DNA from: Chloroflexi bacterium CFX4
Lineage (GTDB): Bacteria > Chloroflexota > Anaerolineae > Aggregatilineales > UBA2796
NCBI GenBank assembly: GCA_021404685.1
Contig: QWHC01000002.1
Span: 186,001 to 250,000, forward strand
Direction of reading: 5' to 3'
DNA length: 64,000 nt
The translations under genes and the position numbers were made by a program. Under the pieces are notes generated by a model. It worked only from the letters and a program-made list of their open reading frames with translations. It searched no databases and had not been told where the DNA came from. Shown piece by piece: positions 42,560 through 51,878 of this stretch. The stretch's first letter is position 1. The number at the start of each line of letters is the position of its first letter.

Positions 42560-42954
42560 CGGATAATCTCCTCGCGTTCAGGATCGAATACTACAAGCAA
42601 AATATGCCCTTCTTGAATAGCGCTTTGCCCCATCAACTCGCTTAAAAAGCCTTGATAAGCGGCACGAGAGACCGCAAGATACAACGGTACATCTATTTCT
42701 GCCTCTTTCAGGGCAAGGCGATACAAGAAGTATTTCCCAATGGCATTTGCCCATGCCTCAACAGGTGATAGCACAGAATCTAGTGCTTTTACCTTTATAA
42801 AAATGCTTGTATCAGCACCCACTTTAGAGGCTTTCAGGTCGATCCACAGATAGCGCGCACCAAAGGTCAGTGTGATTTGCTCATCATCAACCGTCCACCC
42901 ATCTTTGATCAGCGCACGCTTGACTGCATCATGATAGCGATCTTTGGCAGGCAT
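42547..42954 (-). CDS. xisH: XisH protein, copy 2 (E-x-K motif lost)
   Basis: The 135 residues align with copy 1: MPAKDRYHDAVKRALIKDGW, ARYLWIDLKA, AIGKYFLYRLAL. The catalytic segment reads IFIKVKAL instead of VEIKSF, so the Glu of Glu-x-Lys is Lys; the codon is AAG. This copy is probably catalytically dead and may be structural or inhibitory. It is the first gene of the four-gene operon. A weak promoter, TTCCCG-17-CATACT, lies upstream on the minus strand. Confidence 0.85.
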   Translation of the reverse strand: MPAKDRYHDAVKRALIKDGWTVDDEQITLTFGARYLWIDLKASKVGADTSIFIKVKALDSVLSPVEAWANAIGKYFLYRLALKEAEIDVPLYLAVSRAAYQGFLSELMGQSAIQEGHILLVVFDPEREEIIRWIL

Positions 42955-43077
42955 CTCGCCTTCCCCTCACCTTAAGTATGCCATGCTTTTTTGCCGACGG
43001 GAACTTTCCTGACCCATTGCGCGTCTCTCTGCATTAGAATGTGAGTAGGCGTTGCCTGCATGAGGAGAGAGTTTTAT

Positions 43078-46000
43078 ATGCCTATCTTCAAACCGATCCG
43101 CCGCGTGTTGTTGACAGCACTCGGACTTAGCCTGATACTAACCAGCATGAGCAGTCCTATAAACGCACAGACCGATCTCAGCGCGCCGCGCATCCTTGCC
43201 AGCACTCCCGCCCAACGCGAGATCGCCGCGCCAACCAGCATCGTGCAGATCGTCTTTGATCAGCCGATGGATCGCGCCAGCGTTGAATCGGCATTCGTCA
43301 TTGATCCGCCTGTGAACGGCACGCCGCGCTGGACGGATGACCAAACGTTCACTTTTACGCCCGCCGCGCCGCTGCCACGCGGCACCGAGTATGTCATCCA
43401 GATCGGCACAACGGCACAATCTGCCCAAGGGCAGGCACTCGAAACGCGCTTCCGCTTGAATTTTCAGATTGCGCCCAACCTGAGCGTCAGCCAGGTTATT
43501 CCCGCGCCTAACGCTGAAAATATCGAGGCAGGCGCCACGATCACCGTCGTCTTTGATCGCCCTGTTGTGCCGCTCACCACCACAGGCGATCAGGCAAATC
43601 TGCCGCAGCCGCTCAGCTTTGATCCACCACTAGACGGCAGCGGTGAATGGATCGGCACGGCGATCTATCAGTTCACGCCCAAGACGGCGCTCAATGGCGG
43701 CACACTCTATACCGCTACGCTCAGCGCTGACCTAACCGATCTTGACGGCAGTGCGCTGGGTGCGCCTTATACTTGGCAGTTCCGCACCATTCCGCCGCAA
43801 ATCCTGAGCGTTTCGCCACAAGGCGATTCTGTGCGCCTTGAGAGCGAGATCACGGTGCGCTTCAACCAGCCGATGGATGAGGCAAGCCTGCGAGAGGCAT
43901 TCACACTGCGGAATGCCGCCAATGGCGCGGATGTTGCCGGCGTGCTGACTTTGGAAGGCGGCACACTGCTGCGCTTCAAGCCGTCCTCACAATTGGCGCT
44001 CGAAACGCCTTATCAGGCAAGCATCAGCGCTGCTGCCCGCAGTGCCAACGGGCAGACTGTCCTCACCAATCCGCAGACCTTCAGCTTCCGCACCGTCCCC
44101 TATCCGCGTGTGCTGAGCAGCTATCCCGCCAATGGCGCACGCGATGTATCCGTGGGCAGCGGCGCAAGCATCACCTACAGCACGATCATGGATCAGGACA
44201 GCTTCAAGGATCGTGTGACGGTTGAGCCAAAACCAGACCGCATGAGCATCGGCGTTAGCGGCAGCACGCTCTACATCAACTTCTCATCGCTGCCGGAGAC
44301 TGACTACACCATCACCGTTGCAGCAGGTGTGGCGGATATTTATGGCAACGTGGTGAACGAGCCATTTGTGCTGCGCTACCGCACCGCGCCGACCGATCCA
44401 CAGCTTACGCTGCCCTTCCGTGATTGGATCAGCGTCACCAATGCGTACCGTCCACAGACGACCATACCCACAGTCAGCCTGAACCTGAGTGCTGTCGAAG
44501 TGAAGCTGGGCAACCTCACCATAGATGAGTTGATGGCGCTCAGCGGCAACAGCTACTACCCGAACCTGCGCGACTACAAGCCGCCGCGCATCACGCGGGA
44601 ATGGTCGCAGCCCGTCGAATCGGTTCGCAACCGCTTTGTCCAAACAAACATCAACTTGGCAGAAGGCGATGGCAAACTGGCGCCCGGCATCTACTTCACT
44701 GAATTCTTTGCACCAGAGTTCCGCCGCTTCTTAATGCCCAATCTGCGCGAGCCGCGCCAACAGATTGTGGTGGTGGCAACCGCCAACCTGACTGTGAAAC
44801 AAGCGCCCAATGCACTGTATGTGTGGGCGAGCGACCTCGCCACAGGCGCATCAATCGCTGATCAGCCGATCAGCCTCTACACCAACGGGCGCAAACTCGC
44901 CGAAGCACGCACCGACGCCGAAGGTTGGCTAAAGTTCGATGTGCCATATACACACAGCAGCACCAACGGCTTTTGGGTGGTGCTGGAAGGCGACGGGCGT
45001 TTTGGCATCACGCACACCAACTGGCGCAGCCAAGACTTTGAGCCATATCGTTTTGAGCTGAATGCCGATTTTCAGCCCGTCAAAACTGTGGCATACCTCT
45101 ACACCGATCAGCCGATCTACCGTCCTGCACGTCCGGTCTACTTCCGCGGCGTTATACGCTATCAGGACGATGTGACCTTCACCGTGCCGCAGAATGAGCC
45201 AGTTCAGGTCATCATCAACGATCCGAACGGACGCGAAGTTTACAACCAAACGTTGATGCTGAACGAGTACGGCGCCTTCAGTGGTCAGTACGACTTGCCA
45301 CAAGATGCCACACTTGGCGGGTACAGCCTTCGCACGCAATTCCGCACCCAGAACGACTATCTCGGCTTCACCGTCGCCGAATTCCGCCCGCCCGAATTCC
45401 TGACCACAGTCACCACAGAGGCGGCGCGCTATGCCGATAGCGATCTGGTCAAGGCAACCATCGAGTCCAAATTCTTGTTCGGCGGTGGTGTGGGTGGGGC
45501 AGCCGTGCAGTGGCAGGTTGTCGCAAACATCAGTTTCTTCGGCAATCCGCGTGATCCGCGCATCCTGTTCGGCGATGAGTTCGGCGGCTACTATGGCGGC
45601 TATCAGCGCGTGGTTGCCAGCGGCAGCGGCACGCTTGATCCGCTAGGGCGGCTCGAAATCAGCTTCCCTGCCGATCTGGGTGCGGATAAGTTTACGCAGC
45701 AGTTCACCCTTGAGGCAACCGTCACCGATATTTCCAACCAGAGCATCAGCGGGCGCGCCCGCATTACTGTCTTCCCGTCAACAGTGCTGGTCGGCATCAA
45801 GCCTGAGAAGTACGTTGGCATGGCAGCGCAGCCGCAGACGGTCGGCGTGTTCACAACGGATTGGGACTCCGCGCCCGTTCCCAACCAAACGGTCACCGTT
45901 AAAGTGACTGAAGTGGCATGGCTGCAAGACCCAAGCACCCTTGAATGGGCGCAAAAGCGCACCCTCGTCAAAGAGGAACGCCTGACCACCGATGCTGAGG

Positions 46001-48990
46001 GTAAAGCAACCTTCACCTTCACGCCTGAGCGCGGCGGCTTGTTCGAGATTAGCGCCGAAACACGCGATCCGCGTGAGCGGGTGGCAACCAGCCGTTTCAC
46101 GCTCTGGGTGCAGGGCAAAAACGCGATCCAGTGGCGGCGGGATGATCTGCGCTTGCAGCTTGTGGCAGACCGCAAAGATGACTACCAAATCGGCGAGACT
46201 GCCAGCATCCTGATCGCCTCGCCCTACACAGAAGCGGTGACGGCGCTCATCACGGTGGAACGTGCCGACATCATCAAGCGCGAATTGGTGACCTTTGAAG
46301 GCAGCTATACCTACGAACTGCCCATCGAAGGCAGCTACGCGCCGAATGTGTACGTTTCGGTCGTCTTGCTGCGTGCCGGCGGTGCAACGGCTGCCCTTGT
46401 GCCAGAGCTGCGCTACGGTCTGATCAACCTAAACGTTGCTGTGGAACAGCAGTTGAAGATCGCTGCCACACCATCCGATAAGCTGGCAGAGCCGAAAAAG
46501 ACGATCAGCTTTGACCTGAAGGTGACTGATCTGCGCGGTGAGCCTGTGCAGGCGGAACTCGGCTTAGCGCTGACCGATCTCGCTACGCTAAGCGTTGGCG
46601 CGCCTAACAGCATCCCGATCTTTGATGCCTTCTGGCGCGTGCGCGGACTCTCAATCAGCACGGTTACCACGCTCAGCCGCCTGCTAGATGGCATTACGCC
46701 GCAAGGTGATATTGTGGTGGCAGAATTTGCCATGATGCGAAGTGAGGCTGCGGAAGATGCCGGTGGTGCCGCGCCACCAATGGCATCCCCGCCCGGACAG
46801 GCTGCTGATGCAGATGATGAAAAGGCGCAGAGTGCCGCGCCCGATGTCCGCACCAACTTCATTGATACGCCCCTGTGGCTGCCAAGCGTGGTGACGGATG
46901 CCAGCGGCAGCGCAAGCGCAACCATCACGCTACCGGATAACCTGACCACCTGGCGCTTGGACGTGCGCGGCGTTTCGGCGCAAACCTTCGTCGGCGATAC
47001 CACCCTAGAGATCATCTCGACCAAGCCGCTGTTGGTGCGCCCTGCCACGCCGCGTTTCTTCGTGGTTGGCGATGAGGCAGAGTTAGCTGTAGTGGTCAAC
47101 AACAACACCGACTCTGACCTGGAGACGACGGTCAGCCTGATCGCAGAGGGTGTGACGCTGCGCGCAGAGGCACAGCAGGTCGTCACGGTGCCTGCCAACG
47201 GACGCACGCGCGTAACATGGCTGGCTGTGGTGGGCGATGTTGAGGCAGTTGATCTGACCTTTAGCGCAGTCAGTGGTCAGTTTGGCGATGCCAGCAAGCC
47301 TGCCGTTGGGCTGGGCGACGCACGCCTGCTGCCCGTCTACCGCTATCTGACGCCCGACTATGCCAGCACCGCCGGCGCGCTCCGCCAGCCAAGCACGCGC
47401 ACCGAAGGCATCCTAGTGCCAAGCGTGGCAATGGCGCCCACTGGCTCGCTCAGCGTGCGGCTCAGCCCATCGCTGGCAGCCTCCACGTTGGATACGCTGC
47501 GTGCGTTGGAAAACTTCCCTTACCAATGCCTAGAGCAGACTGTCTCGCGCTTCTTGCCGAATGCAGTCACCTTCCGCGCCTTGCAGCGGCTGGGCTTGGC
47601 GGATGAAAAACTGCGCGCCGACCTTGAGCAAGCCCTCCGCGAGGCACTGCTCAAGCTGAGCCTCGAACAGAAGCCTGATGGCGGCTGGGGCTGGTACTAC
47701 AACGAGGAATCCAGCACGTTGGTGACTGCCTACGCGCTGCTTGGCTTGGTGGAAGCACGCGATTCCGATCTGCAAGTTCCCGCCGAGATGATCAACCGTG
47801 CGATTGCCTTCCTGCAAGCGCGCCTGCCCGCCTTCACCCAAAACACACCCGACTGGGAACTGAACCGCGGCGCCTTCATCCTCTATGTGCTGGCGCGTTC
47901 GGGCAACACCAACGTGCAGGCACTTGAAGCGCTCTTTGTGTGGCGCGAAAAGATGGCGCTCTATGCGCGTGGCTTCTTGGCGCAGGCATACGGTCTCTCG
48001 CCGGATGCGCTTGGCTTCCAAGATAAGATTAATACGCTGCTCAGCGATATTCAATCGGCTGCCATTGTCAGCGCAACGGGCATTCATTGGGAAGAAGGGC
48101 GCCGCGACTGGTGGAACTGGGGCAGCGATACGCGCACGACGGCGATCTTGCTCCAAACACTGGTCGCCTTCACACCAGAGAGCGAGTTGATCCCGAACGT
48201 GATCCGTTGGCTGATGGTGGCGCGCCGCGCCGATGCTTGGGAGACCACGCAAGAATCGGCGTGGGCTGTCATGGCGCTCACCAGTTGGATGACGGTCAGC
48301 GGTGAGCTGAAGGCAAACTACACCTACACCGTTGGTTTGAATGGCGAACAGGTTTTTGAAGGCGTCGGCAACGCCGAAACGCTCAAGAAGACCGAGACGC
48401 TGACCATTGATGTTGCTGATCTGCTCCGTGAACAGGTGAACCGTCTGGCGTTCCAGCACGGCGACGGTGAAGGTGCGCTCTACTACACAGCCACTTTGCA
48501 CGTCAATCAGCCTGTGGAGTCCGTGCAGCCGACAGACCGTGGCATTCGCCTTGTCCGCACCTACTACAACACTGATGGCAAGCCGATCACAGAGGCAAAG
48601 GTTGGCGATGTGATCACCGTGGCGCTGGAGATCACGGCGACGAACGACCTCTACTATGTGGTCATCAACGATCCGATCCCGGCTGGCACAGAGGCGATTG
48701 ATCGCTCCCTGCAAACCAGCGCGCAGATCGGGCAGCGCCCAGAGCTGATCCCAACCGATAAGCCTTATCGCTTTATGTGGGGCTGGTGGTACTTCAGCGA
48801 TACGCAGCTCCGCACAGAGAAGGTGGTGCTTTCCGCCAGCTACCTGCCGCGTGGCAGCTACCGCTACGTCTATCAGATACAGGCGACGGCAGCCGGCACC
48901 TATCGCGTCATTCCGCCGAACGGGAATGAGTTCTACTTCCCAGAGGTGTTCGGACGCGGCGCAGGCAGCCTGTTCACCGTAAAGCCGTAA
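43078..48990 (+). CDS. Alpha-2-macroglobulin family protein with N-terminal Ig-like repeats
   Basis: I prefer the ATG at 43078, because GAGGAG lies just before it; the upstream ATG at 43060 contains that site. The 1970-residue protein has a signal peptide, about four Big_5 Ig-like repeats (about 30-440, each with VFDQPMD or RFNQPMD-type motifs), macroglobulin domains (YLYTDQPIYRPARPVYFRG), an acidic Ala/Pro-rich bait-like region (residues about 1215-1260), the WLPSVVTD domain and a thioester domain with CLEQ (Cys about 1484). The thioester is intact, preceded by PYQ rather than PYG. Bacterial A2Ms trap foreign proteases. No pbp1C is adjacent, and no lipobox is seen. Confidence 0.95.
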   Translation: MPIFKPIRRVLLTALGLSLILTSMSSPINAQTDLSAPRILASTPAQREIAAPTSIVQIVFDQPMDRASVESAFVIDPPVNGTPRWTDDQTFTFTPAAPLPRGTEYVIQIGTTAQSAQGQALETRFRLNFQIAPNLSVSQVIPAPNAENIEAGATITVVFDRPVVPLTTTGDQANLPQPLSFDPPLDGSGEWIGTAIYQFTPKTALNGGTLYTATLSADLTDLDGSALGAPYTWQFRTIPPQILSVSPQGDSVRLESEITVRFNQPMDEASLREAFTLRNAANGADVAGVLTLEGGTLLRFKPSSQLALETPYQASISAAARSANGQTVLTNPQTFSFRTVPYPRVLSSYPANGARDVSVGSGASITYSTIMDQDSFKDRVTVEPKPDRMSIGVSGSTLYINFSSLPETDYTITVAAGVADIYGNVVNEPFVLRYRTAPTDPQLTLPFRDWISVTNAYRPQTTIPTVSLNLSAVEVKLGNLTIDELMALSGNSYYPNLRDYKPPRITREWSQPVESVRNRFVQTNINLAEGDGKLAPGIYFTEFFAPEFRRFLMPNLREPRQQIVVVATANLTVKQAPNALYVWASDLATGASIADQPISLYTNGRKLAEARTDAEGWLKFDVPYTHSSTNGFWVVLEGDGRFGITHTNWRSQDFEPYRFELNADFQPVKTVAYLYTDQPIYRPARPVYFRGVIRYQDDVTFTVPQNEPVQVIINDPNGREVYNQTLMLNEYGAFSGQYDLPQDATLGGYSLRTQFRTQNDYLGFTVAEFRPPEFLTTVTTEAARYADSDLVKATIESKFLFGGGVGGAAVQWQVVANISFFGNPRDPRILFGDEFGGYYGGYQRVVASGSGTLDPLGRLEISFPADLGADKFTQQFTLEATVTDISNQSISGRARITVFPSTVLVGIKPEKYVGMAAQPQTVGVFTTDWDSAPVPNQTVTVKVTEVAWLQDPSTLEWAQKRTLVKEERLTTDAEGKATFTFTPERGGLFEISAETRDPRERVATSRFTLWVQGKNAIQWRRDDLRLQLVADRKDDYQIGETASILIASPYTEAVTALITVERADIIKRELVTFEGSYTYELPIEGSYAPNVYVSVVLLRAGGATAALVPELRYGLINLNVAVEQQLKIAATPSDKLAEPKKTISFDLKVTDLRGEPVQAELGLALTDLATLSVGAPNSIPIFDAFWRVRGLSISTVTTLSRLLDGITPQGDIVVAEFAMMRSEAAEDAGGAAPPMASPPGQAADADDEKAQSAAPDVRTNFIDTPLWLPSVVTDASGSASATITLPDNLTTWRLDVRGVSAQTFVGDTTLEIISTKPLLVRPATPRFFVVGDEAELAVVVNNNTDSDLETTVSLIAEGVTLRAEAQQVVTVPANGRTRVTWLAVVGDVEAVDLTFSAVSGQFGDASKPAVGLGDARLLPVYRYLTPDYASTAGALRQPSTRTEGILVPSVAMAPTGSLSVRLSPSLAASTLDTLRALENFPYQCLEQTVSRFLPNAVTFRALQRLGLADEKLRADLEQALREALLKLSLEQKPDGGWGWYYNEESSTLVTAYALLGLVEARDSDLQVPAEMINRAIAFLQARLPAFTQNTPDWELNRGAFILYVLARSGNTNVQALEALFVWREKMALYARGFLAQAYGLSPDALGFQDKINTLLSDIQSAAIVSATGIHWEEGRRDWWNWGSDTRTTAILLQTLVAFTPESELIPNVIRWLMVARRADAWETTQESAWAVMALTSWMTVSGELKANYTYTVGLNGEQVFEGVGNAETLKKTETLTIDVADLLREQVNRLAFQHGDGEGALYYTATLHVNQPVESVQPTDRGIRLVRTYYNTDGKPITEAKVGDVITVALEITATNDLYYVVINDPIPAGTEAIDRSLQTSAQIGQRPELIPTDKPYRFMWGWWYFSDTQLRTEKVVLSASYLPRGSYRYVYQIQATAAGTYRVIPPNGNEFYFPEVFGRGAGSLFTVKP

Positions 48991-49012
48991 GCCTTACAGC
49001 ACCCTTGCACCA

Positions 49013-49048
49013 CACACGCCCGATCCAACACTCTGGATCGGGCGTGTG
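49013..49048. terminator. Terminator between A2M and hutH
   Basis: CACACGCCCGATCC (49013-49026) and GGATCGGGCGTGTG (49035-49048) form a perfect 14-bp stem with an 8-base loop, followed by ATTTAT. It serves convergent transcripts. Confidence 0.85.
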
Positions 49049-49050
49049 AT

Positions 49051-50610
49051 TTATGCCTGAACGCTTATGCCGCTGCGCGAGGCGCGCACAATGGCGCCCT
49101 CACGCACCAAGCCTATCATGGCGTTGATGTAGGTGTAGAGAACGCTATCTTGCTGGATGAACGGCACATGCTGGCGGATCAGGGCATAGACGGGCTGCGT
49201 GCCTGCGCCTAAGGTGGCGTCCGCGCCCATCTGCGCACGGCGAAAATCCACACCTTGCGCGGCTGCCATCAGTTCCAGCGCCAAAATGCGCTCGACGTTA
49301 TCATTGATGCGCCGCCCTTTCAGCGCTGCCGTAACGCCCATGCTCACATGATCCTCGACATTGGCAGAGGTTGGGATGGTATCCACGCTGGCAGGGTGTG
49401 AAAGCACCTTGCTCTCGGTGGCAAGGGCGGCGGCTGTATATTGCAGGATCATGAAGCCGCTGTTCAAGCCGCCTTCTTGCGTCAGGAAAGGCGGCAGCGT
49501 GTGCGTATTGCTCGCCTCGTCAATCAGGCGCATGATGCGACGCTCGCTGATGTTGCCTAGTTCGCTCAGGGTGATGCCCAGATAGTCCATCGCAATTGCC
49601 AATGGCTCGCCATGGAAATTGCCGCCGGAGATCACCTCAATCGCGCCCGTGTCGTCATCAATGAAGATCAGCGGATTATCGGTAACGGCATTCAGCTCAA
49701 TCTCAAACACCCAGCGCGTATAGGCAATCGCATCACGGATAGCGCCATGTACTTGCGGCATACAGCGCAGCGTGTAGGCATCCTGCACGTTGGCAGGATC
49801 GTAGCCGCGTGTGAACTGGCTGCCAGCCAGCAAGCGCCGCAGATCAGCAGCGCAGTCAATTTGGCGCGGAAACGGACGCAAGGCATGAATGCGCGCATCA
49901 AAGGCAAGCGGCGTGCCGTTGAGCGCTTCAAGGCTCAGGCAGCCCGCAATATCTGCTGTGGCGTTGATCATCTCGGCACGGTGCGTTTCCAACACGCCTA
50001 TCGCGCACATCACGCTGGTCCCGTTGGTCAGCGCCAAGCCTTCTTTTGCCGCCAACTGGATCGGACGCAAGCCTGCACGCCGCAGTGCCTCAGCGCCGCT
50101 AAGGCGTTCGCCTTCAAAGAGCGCCTCACCTTCCCCGATCATGGGCAGGGTCATGTGTGCTAACGGCGCGAGATCGCCACTGGCACCCAGTGAGCCTTTT
50201 TCCGGGATGATCGGATGCACGCCACGATTGAGCATGTCCAGCAGCAGTTGCAATGTGGCAAGGCGAATGCCGGAATAGCCTTTTGCCAATGTGTTGGCGC
50301 GGATGAGCATAATGGCGCGCACGGTCGGAATATCGAACGGCGCGCCCACACCGACGGCATGGCTGACGATGATATTATATTGCAAGCGCTCCACCTGATC
50401 AGGCGGAATGACCTTATCCTTGAACGCGCCAAAGCCTGTGGTAATGCCATAGGCAATCACGCCCTCTGCCAGCAATTTCTGCACAGCATCCGCAGCGCGC
50501 TGCACGCGCCCCTTGGCTACCTCACTCAAGATAACTTCAGGCGTGCCATAGGCGACCTCAATGACCTGTTCAATCGTCAGGCTTGCGCCATCTAGGCTGA
50601 TCTGCGCCAT
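49051..50610 (-). CDS. hutH: Histidine ammonia-lyase
   Basis: This 519-residue enzyme deaminates histidine to urocanate. The MIO-forming triad Ala-Ser-Gly is at about 143-145 in GSLGASGDLAPLAHM. Other motifs are YGITTGFGAFKDK, QEGGLNSGFMILQYTAAAL and SHPASVDTIPTSANVEDHVSMG. It is the last gene of the operon and overlaps hutI by 19 bases. Confidence 0.97.
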   Translation of the reverse strand: MAQISLDGASLTIEQVIEVAYGTPEVILSEVAKGRVQRAADAVQKLLAEGVIAYGITTGFGAFKDKVIPPDQVERLQYNIIVSHAVGVGAPFDIPTVRAIMLIRANTLAKGYSGIRLATLQLLLDMLNRGVHPIIPEKGSLGASGDLAPLAHMTLPMIGEGEALFEGERLSGAEALRRAGLRPIQLAAKEGLALTNGTSVMCAIGVLETHRAEMINATADIAGCLSLEALNGTPLAFDARIHALRPFPRQIDCAADLRRLLAGSQFTRGYDPANVQDAYTLRCMPQVHGAIRDAIAYTRWVFEIELNAVTDNPLIFIDDDTGAIEVISGGNFHGEPLAIAMDYLGITLSELGNISERRIMRLIDEASNTHTLPPFLTQEGGLNSGFMILQYTAAALATESKVLSHPASVDTIPTSANVEDHVSMGVTAALKGRRINDNVERILALELMAAAQGVDFRRAQMGADATLGAGTQPVYALIRQHVPFIQQDSVLYTYINAMIGLVREGAIVRASRSGISVQA

Positions 50611-51878
50611 ACGGCATCCCCTTTGATGATGACCATCTCGACCAATTGGCTGCCGAACTCGTAGGCAAGGGCGCGGTAGTCGTCCGTGTTCAGGATAATT
50701 AAGTCAGCCTGTTTGCCCACCTCCAACGAGCCGACGCGCTCAGCCATGTTCAGGGCAGCCGCCGCGTTGATGGTGCAGGCATTCAGCGCCTCTGAAGGCA
50801 GCAATTTCTGATAGCGGCAGGCAATCGCCATCACCAAGGGTAGGGAAGGCGTTGGCGCAGAGCCGGGATTGAGATCGGTTGCCAACGCCAGGCTGCCGCC
50901 TGCCTCGATCAGGTGGCGCGCATTTCCAAAGTGTGTGCTGCCCAAGTTGAAATTGACCGCAGGCAGCATCACGCCAACCGTGTTGGATTGCGCCAACCGC
51001 TCTAGCGCGTGCGGCGGCGTCACGTCCAGATGATCAACCGACACAGCGCCGATCTCGCAAGCCATCGCTGCGCCGCCTAAGGACACGAACTCATCCACAT
51101 GTGCCTTCACCTGCATCCCGTAGCCATCGCGCCCTGCCAACAGCACACGGCGCGCTTGTTCAAGATCGAACACGCCTTGCTCACAGAAAACATCAATGAA
51201 GCCATTGATGCCCTGCGCCCGGAAAGCGCGCCATGCCTCGCTGCGCGCCACAGCAGGCAGCATGTCGTCAATGACGGCGGCGAGGTATTGCTCGGCGTTG
51301 GCGTAGTCCCACGGGACGGCATGTGCGCCTAAAAACGTCGGAAGGATCGTCATTGGATGCTGGCGATCCAGCGCGGCGATGACGTTTAGCAGCTTCAGCT
51401 CGGTTGAGGTATCTAGCCCGTAGCCTGTCTTGATCTCGGCGGTGGTGGTGCCGTGCTGCATCATCTGATCCAGCCGTGCGTGTGCCTGCGTCAATAGATC
51501 GTCTTCAGCGGCGGCGCGTGTGGCGCGTGCTGTGCTGGCAATGCCGCCGCCATCCGCCATGATTTGCATATACGGCACACCTTGCAGGCGCTGCTCAAAC
51601 TCGTCTAAGCGGTTGCCACCATAGACGGCGTGCGTGTGGCAATCCACCAAGCCGGGACAGACCACCTTGCCCGCCACGCTGATGACGGTCTCCGCCGCGT
51701 AGTCGGCGCGGATCGCCGCCGTTTTGCCCACCGCAAGGATGCGCCCATCCCGAATTGCCAGCGCGCCATCTTCGATCAGGCATACATCGCGCATGGCAGC
51801 GCCGCGCTTGGGCTGCCCGCCGCCCGCGCAAGTGACTAACTGCGCCGCGTGAACAATAAGCACATCAGCGCGCATCAT
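50592..51878 (-). CDS. hutI: Imidazolonepropionase
   Basis: The start is at 51878 or the adjacent ATG at 51875 (AAGGA just upstream); 428 residues. It is an amidohydrolase with the metal motif [12 protein letters not shown], the KAHVDEF segment and VDHLD. HutI opens the imidazolone ring. It overlaps hutU by 14 bases. Confidence 0.96.
   Translation of the reverse strand: MMRADVLIVHAAQLVTCAGGGQPKRGAAMRDVCLIEDGALAIRDGRILAVGKTAAIRADYAAETVISVAGKVVCPGLVDCHTHAVYGGNRLDEFEQRLQGVPYMQIMADGGGIASTARATRAAAEDDLLTQAHARLDQMMQHGTTTAEIKTGYGLDTSTELKLLNVIAALDRQHPMTILPTFLGAHAVPWDYANAEQYLAAVIDDMLPAVARSEAWRAFRAQGINGFIDVFCEQGVFDLEQARRVLLAGRDGYGMQVKAHVDEFVSLGGAAMACEIGAVSVDHLDVTPPHALERLAQSNTVGVMLPAVNFNLGSTHFGNARHLIEAGGSLALATDLNPGSAPTPSLPLVMAIACRYQKLLPSEALNACTINAAAALNMAERVGSLEVGKQADLIILNTDDYRALAYEFGSQLVEMVIIKGDAVWRRSA

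Noticed and set aside
41559-42954. Excisable fdxN-like element
   Set aside because: XisH and XisI suggest it, but there is no XisF-type recombinase, no interrupted gene and no pair of recombination sites in the window.
47530-48714. Minus-strand frame of 394 residues opposite the A2M gene
   Set aside because: It lies opposite the A2M thioester domain and has no recognisable pattern.
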